A stretch of DNA of 64,000 nucleotides. Source: Geobacillus stearothermophilus ATCC 12980 (GTDB taxonomy: Bacteria; Bacillota; Bacilli; Bacillales; Anoxybacillaceae). The translations under genes and the position numbers were made by a program. Position 1 is the first letter of the stretch, and each line of letters begins with the position of its first letter. The notes beneath the pieces were generated by a model. That model worked only from the letters and a program-made list of their open reading frames with translations. It had not been told where the DNA came from and did no database searches. Below are positions 60,942-64,000 of this stretch, piece after piece. The stretch lies in the NCBI RefSeq assembly GCF_030369615.1, contig NZ_CP128494.1, positions 1,259,501 to 1,323,500 of the forward strand, given 5' to 3'.

Positions 60942-61104
60942 TTACTCGGCCGCCGCGATGGCGGCCGCTTTCATCATGGCCAAATGCCGCTCGTAGCGGT
61001 CGGTCATCTCGCCTGAGGCCGGAAGCGGAAGCGTCTCGAGCGCCCGCATGATCGTGTCGTCGGTGAACCAGTCGCGCCGATCGTCAAAAGAATGGGTGAG
61101 ACTC
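60942..61104 (-). pseudogene. C-terminal fragment of an unidentified protein
   Basis: The frame ending at TAA 60942 reads SLTHSFDDRRDWFTDDTIMR, then ALETLPLPASGEMTDRYERH and LAMMKAAAIAAAE. It is clearly protein-like, with GC-rich third positions, but there is no start and the upstream sequence (61105-61200) is AT-rich. I do not recognise the family. Likely the end of a gene deleted here. Confidence 0.45.
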
Positions 61105-61210
61105 CCATGACAAAAAAAATTTCGTCACCATCGGAAGGATGAAAAGACCTCTATGTTGAATTTTACAATTTTACACATTTTGGAGTTCGGGTATTTTCAG
61201 GATAGGATAC

Positions 61211-61432
61211 CGTCAAGTATGCCGGTTGACCGTGACGGCCGCCGATCATCATGAGGCGCTGTCGATTTTGTACCGAATGTTTAACGTGGCTGATTTGATT
61301 CCGAAAAACTGCCAAGCTCGGTTTAGGGGGACCGGCGATATTGTCTTGATCGACGAAGGGCGGAAAGGACAGACGTACTACCGCCTCTGCCCGGATGACT
61401 GGAAACGGGTGGAACGCCAGCTTGTCTGTTGA
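61211..61432 (+). other. Open frame without a clear start, possible gene fragment
   Basis: RQVCRLTVTAADHHEALSIL, then YRMFNVADLIPKNCQARFRG and VLIDEGRKGQTYYRLCPDDW up to TGA 61432. Composition is that of real coding sequence. The only start-like codon is TTG 61226, without an SD. Family not recognised; could be the C-terminal part of a small Bacillaceae protein. Confidence 0.4.
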
Positions 61433-61473
61433 CGGAATATTCAAAAATACAGTCGCCTTCAACCGATTGGGGA

Positions 61474-61482
61474 TGGTATAAT
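61474..61482 (+). promoter_or_regulatory. Extended -10 promoter element
   Basis: TGGTATAAT at 61474-61482, about 65 bases before the small gene at 61549; a weak -35 only. Confidence 0.5.
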
Positions 61483-61548
61483 AGCGATAACATCGAATAA
61501 AGCCCGGCCGTTTAGGGAACGGATAAGAAAGGAAAGGGGACGGATCAG

Positions 61549-61710
61549 ATGGAAGAGCAAAGACAACGGCGCGACACGCCGACGGTAGCGCCGGGAATTG
61601 ACGATGATGAAGTGTTGAACGAAAAGGCGACGGAAGAGGAAATTGAGCGCGGAGACTATACGAAAGTCGTCACACTGGCGTGGGACGAAGTCGAGCCGTC
61701 GGAGCCCTGA
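61549..61710 (+). CDS. Small acidic hypothetical protein
   Basis: 53 residues: MEEQRQRRDTPTVAPGIDDD, then VLNEKATEEEIERGDYTKVV and TLAWDEVEPSEP. Strongly acidic. GGAAAGGGGACGG before ATG 61549, extended -10 upstream, hairpin downstream. Family not recognised. Confidence 0.6.
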   Translation: MEEQRQRRDTPTVAPGIDDDEVLNEKATEEEIERGDYTKVVTLAWDEVEPSEP

Positions 61711-61718
61711 TCGAAATA

Positions 61719-61745
61719 GAAACCCTTGTGCGGCACAAGGGTTTC
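61719..61745. terminator. Hairpin between convergent small genes
   Basis: GAAACCCTTGTG and CACAAGGGTTTC form a perfect 12-bp stem with a CGG loop; no T run. Confidence 0.65.
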
Positions 61746-61755
61746 TCCGGGTTTG

Positions 61756-61914
61756 TTACGATTCGGGATTGTCGTGATGGCCCGGGCCGTTTTTCCGGCC
61801 GCCGGCGGCCGAGTATTCCTTGGCGTGCGCTGCGTCTTCAGCGATCAACGCCTCTTTTGGAATATGGTTGTTCTTTTTCTGCCCGTTGATGCGGTTGCGA
61901 TGCTTTTTGCCCAT
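61756..61914 (-). CDS. Small basic hypothetical protein
   Basis: 52 residues: MGKKHRNRINGQKKNNHIPK, then EALIAEDAAHAKEYSAAGGR and GPGHHDNPES. Hydrophilic with a Lys/Asn-rich start. CAAGGAGGGAAAACG is right before ATG 61914. Perhaps a sporulation-related small protein; no proof. Confidence 0.6.
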   Translation of the reverse strand: MGKKHRNRINGQKKNNHIPKEALIAEDAAHAKEYSAAGGRKNGPGHHDNPES

Positions 61915-62045
61915 CGTTTTCCCTCCTTGAACTGTCGTTGTCGTTAGTGTATGCGGCAAAAGGGCGGTTCATCGACGGAAAATGTTTGCAGGCGGCGCCG
62001 GGCGGGCGGAGCGGAGACTGAAGGGAACTGGGAGGGGGACGGAAT

Positions 62046-62444
62046 ATGGCCGCATTGGCGCTGGCGCTGTGCGTCGTCTCGATCGCCGCGTCGCTTTGGC
62101 TCAAAGAGCAGGTGGAGCGCGTTTTGTTTCGCTGGAGAAACGTTCCTGTTCTCCATGCGGCCAATATCGTCATCATTGCGGCCATCGTTGCGGTTGCCTA
62201 TTATCGGCTGAGCGGCATCGGCGTCTACTTGCGTGATTTGGCCGACATCGATGGATTTTGGTATGTATTTGCCGGAACAACGCAGCTTGTGCTGCCGCTT
62301 TATTTGTTCGCCAGCTGGCTGCTCGCCAGGCGACGCGGGCGCGAGAAAAAATATACGCGCAGCAAAGACAAAAAGGTGCTGTATATCAACGAAAGGTATC
62401 TTGCGCGCCGCTATCGCGACGATTATCGTTCGAAAACGTCTTAA
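62046..62444 (+). CDS. Hypothetical three-helix membrane protein
   Basis: 132 residues with hydrophobic segments at about 1-18, 35-52 and 70-92 (VLHAANIVIIAAIVAVAYYR, FAGTTQLVLPLYLFASWLLA) and a very basic tail (ARRRGREKKYTRSKDKK). GGGAGGGGGACGG before ATG 62046. No family recognised. A terminator (AAGGGAGAG/CTCTCCCTT) follows. Confidence 0.65.
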   Translation: MAALALALCVVSIAASLWLKEQVERVLFRWRNVPVLHAANIVIIAAIVAVAYYRLSGIGVYLRDLADIDGFWYVFAGTTQLVLPLYLFASWLLARRRGREKKYTRSKDKKVLYINERYLARRYRDDYRSKTS

Positions 62445-62445
62445 A

Positions 62446-62466
62446 AAGGGAGAGCAGCTCTCCCTT
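62446..62466. terminator. Terminator hairpin
   Basis: AAGGGAGAG and CTCTCCCTT with a three-base loop, shared by convergent genes; the minus-strand gene's stop codon overlaps it. Confidence 0.7.
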
Positions 62467-62572
62467 AAAATTTTGTTTTTTCTTTTTTGGACGTTGACGG
62501 CTGGTTGTTCGCTTTTGAGGATGGATTCGTTTTGTTGGCGTACTCCACCGCCTGCTCAAGTTTCTTTTTCAC
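62465..62572 (-). CDS. Very small basic protein
   Basis: 35 residues: MKKKLEQAVEYANKTNPSSK, then ANNQPSTSKKEKTKF. GTG 62572 is preceded by AAAGGAGGAAAGACG, an excellent SD. No known family; the Lys/Asn/Ser composition recalls minor spore proteins. Confidence 0.45.
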   Translation of the reverse strand: MKKKLEQAVEYANKTNPSSKANNQPSTSKKEKTKF

Positions 62573-62729
62573 CGTCTTTCCTCCTTTCCCGCCGTGTGGG
62601 CGCGAATAGTATGCCCGCCTTTCGCTCAAGCTACTCGAGGCAAGACTGCCATTTTCCGCAAACATATGATATGATAAACAAGGGCATGGCCGAACCATAA
62701 CCGTTCGAAGTCATAAGGAGGAATCGAGT

Positions 62730-63437
62730 TTGAGCGTACATATCGGAGCCAAACAAGGGGACATCGCCGAACGCATTTTGCTGCCGGGCGACCCGCTGCG
62801 CGCCAAATACATTGCCGAGACGTTTTTGGAAGGGGCGGTGTGCTACAATGAAGTGCGCGGCATGTTCGGATTTACGGGGACATACAAAGGGCATCGCGTC
62901 TCCGTCCAAGGGACGGGGATGGGAGTGCCGTCCATTTCGATTTATGTCAACGAATTGATCCAAAGCTATGGAGTAAAGACGCTCATCCGCGTCGGAACAT
63001 GCGGCGCCATTCAACCGGATGTGCGCGTGCGTGACGTCATTTTGGCGATCGGCGCATCCACCGATTCTAACATGAACCGTCTCATTTTCCGCGGCCGCGA
63101 TTATGCGCCGACGGCGGATTTCCACTTGCTGCGGACGGCATACGACGTTGGAATGGAAAAAGGATTGGCGCTCAAAGTCGGCAACGTCTTTACCGCCGAC
63201 ATGTTTTACAACGACGAACCAAACTGGGAAACGTGGGCGCGCTACGGCGTATTGGCCGTCGAGATGGAAACGGCGGCGCTCTATACGTTGGCGGCCAAAT
63301 TCGGCTGCCGGGCGCTGTCGGTGCTGACGGTCAGCGACCATATTTTAACCGGCGAGGAGACGACAGCCGAAGAACGGCAAACGACGTTTAACGAAATGAT
63401 CGAGGTGGCGCTCGAAGCGGCGGTTCGCAGCAGCTGA
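62730..63437 (+). CDS. deoD: Purine nucleoside phosphorylase, DeoD type
   Basis: 235 residues, hexameric PNP family: [20 protein letters not shown], then [40 protein letters not shown] (purine and ribose binding) and [13 protein letters not shown] with the catalytic Asp. It releases the base from purine nucleosides with phosphate. TTG 62730 has AAGGAGGAATCGAG before it. In this strain the hypoxanthine/xanthine steps around xpt-pbuX are damaged, but this gene is intact. Confidence 0.95.
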   Translation: MSVHIGAKQGDIAERILLPGDPLRAKYIAETFLEGAVCYNEVRGMFGFTGTYKGHRVSVQGTGMGVPSISIYVNELIQSYGVKTLIRVGTCGAIQPDVRVRDVILAIGASTDSNMNRLIFRGRDYAPTADFHLLRTAYDVGMEKGLALKVGNVFTADMFYNDEPNWETWARYGVLAVEMETAALYTLAAKFGCRALSVLTVSDHILTGEETTAEERQTTFNEMIEVALEAAVRSS

Positions 63438-63488
63438 TGATGCGGCGGCTGTTCGGTGCGCCCCGGGAAACAGAAAAGGGGAAGATGA

Positions 63489-64000
63489 ATGAATCAGCGT
63501 TGGCAAACAGCGGCGCTTATGTGCCTGTTGCTCGTTGGCTGCCAAACGGGAGGAAGCGGTGACGGCGGCGCGGCCGGCTCGCCCGGGCAGCCGGCGGAAC
63601 ATACGGCGCCGCCCAGCGTTCATAAACGAGAGGAACTCAACCGGCCGGTTGACCCGGATTTGCAGCTTGAAGCGAAATATTGGAACGTCATCGAGGTGCG
63701 AAACGGCCAAAAGGTCATTATGAATCCGGACAACATTTTGGTGCTCGTCAATAAAGAGCAGTCGCTTCCGTCCGGTTACAAGCCGGCCGATTTGGTTGTG
63801 CCGCGCGTGCCGTTTTCGTTTGCCGACCCGAATGCAGAAAAGCGGCGTATGCGGGCCGAGGCGGCCGCCGCGCTCGAAGAAATGTTTGCCGCCGCCCGCC
63901 GCGATGGCATCGAGCTTGTCATGGTGTCCGCTTACCGGTCGTATGAGCGGCAGAAGGCGATTTTTGCGGAGGAGGTGCGGCAAAAAGGGGAGAAAAACGC
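63489..64000 (+). CDS. D-alanyl-D-alanine carboxypeptidase, VanY/YodJ type lipoprotein (partial)
   Basis: The first 170 codons are in the window. A signal peptide ends in the lipobox LLLVGC, then a Gly/Pro-rich linker, NVIEVRNGQKVIMNPDNILV, KPADLVVPRVPFSF and ELVMVSAYRSYERQ, the first motif of the VanY domain. The zinc ligands (SxHxxGxAxD) lie beyond the window edge. It trims peptidoglycan stem peptides outside the membrane. AAAAGGGGAAG before ATG 63489. Next to deoD as B. subtilis yodJ is. Confidence 0.85.
   Translation, partial: MNQRWQTAALMCLLLVGCQTGGSGDGGAAGSPGQPAEHTAPPSVHKREELNRPVDPDLQLEAKYWNVIEVRNGQKVIMNPDNILVLVNKEQSLPSGYKPADLVVPRVPFSFADPNAEKRRMRAEAAAALEEMFAAARRDGIELVMVSAYRSYERQKAIFAEEVRQKGEKN

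Overview
The window comes from a Geobacillus-type thermophilic, endospore-forming member of the Bacillaceae. The protein at 5114-5740 is close to the PhoE phosphatase of Bacillus stearothermophilus. There are spore genes (SspH, SspN, Tlp, CotD, CotF-like), a B-type RNase P RNA and a guanine riboswitch. Several blocks keep Bacillus subtilis order: mrfA-mrfB-cotD-gpsB-rnpB-ypsC; yneN/fbpB/sspN-tlp-yneP-like-yneQ-yneR; yozE-yodN-yoyD-like-yozD.

Layout. 1-8700: iron and signalling genes, comprising a Fur-box region with a siderophore-binding lipoprotein and a collapsed Fec-type transporter, a FhuF-like reductase, a PAS-GGDEF-EAL protein, phoE and feoA with feoB split over two reading frames. 8700-15400: a coiled-coil repeat protein, an ABC-2 exporter (ATPase plus two DUF990-type permeases), a MerR regulator and nnr. 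15500-18850: an IclR regulator with the 5-oxoprolinase operon pxpBCA, followed by the stump of a transporter. 19000-24200: a YkoS/YkoT-like membrane glycosylation pair and thiM-thiD-thiE. 24200-33200: an acyltransferase, sspH, tatA, a YitT protein, a subtilase, spore coat genes broken by an IS200/IS605-derived element, a histidine kinase, cysK and a Bax-inhibitor-1 protein. 33300-35800: a wrecked glycolate/hydroxypyruvate catabolic cluster. 35950-46160: DNA repair genes (mrfAB, a DinG-type helicase), gpsB, rnpB, an rRNA methyltransferase and an M32 carboxypeptidase. 46190-48640: a b(o/a)3-type cytochrome oxidase operon with an FNR-like site. 48900-52350: a guanine riboswitch in front of a xpt/pbuX fusion scar, a truncated dynamin and ypbS. 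52480-64000: a ResA-like redoxin, spore proteins, thioesterases, corA, bioB with a BirA-like operator, small conserved genes, deoD and the start of a D,D-carboxypeptidase.

The most striking property is the number of deletion scars. In more than ten places the 5' part of one gene abuts the 3' part of another, without any transposase gene nearby: fecCD/fecE, an acetoacetyl-CoA synthetase tail, an acyl-CoA ligase head, a DUF3298 tail, an Nramp-like head and tail, a GNAT head facing an AbrB tail, hyi/glcE/glcF/glcD/fah/iclR, xpt/pbuX, a dynamin tail, a rhodanese head and an FAD-oxidoreductase tail. Most hit catabolism, uptake or salvage functions, while core genes nearby are intact. This suggests reductive evolution, although collapse of the assembly must be excluded. 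No complete IS, prophage, CRISPR array or tRNA was seen. Coordinates and starts were chosen by reading frames, Shine-Dalgarno spacing and recalled family features; no database search was run.
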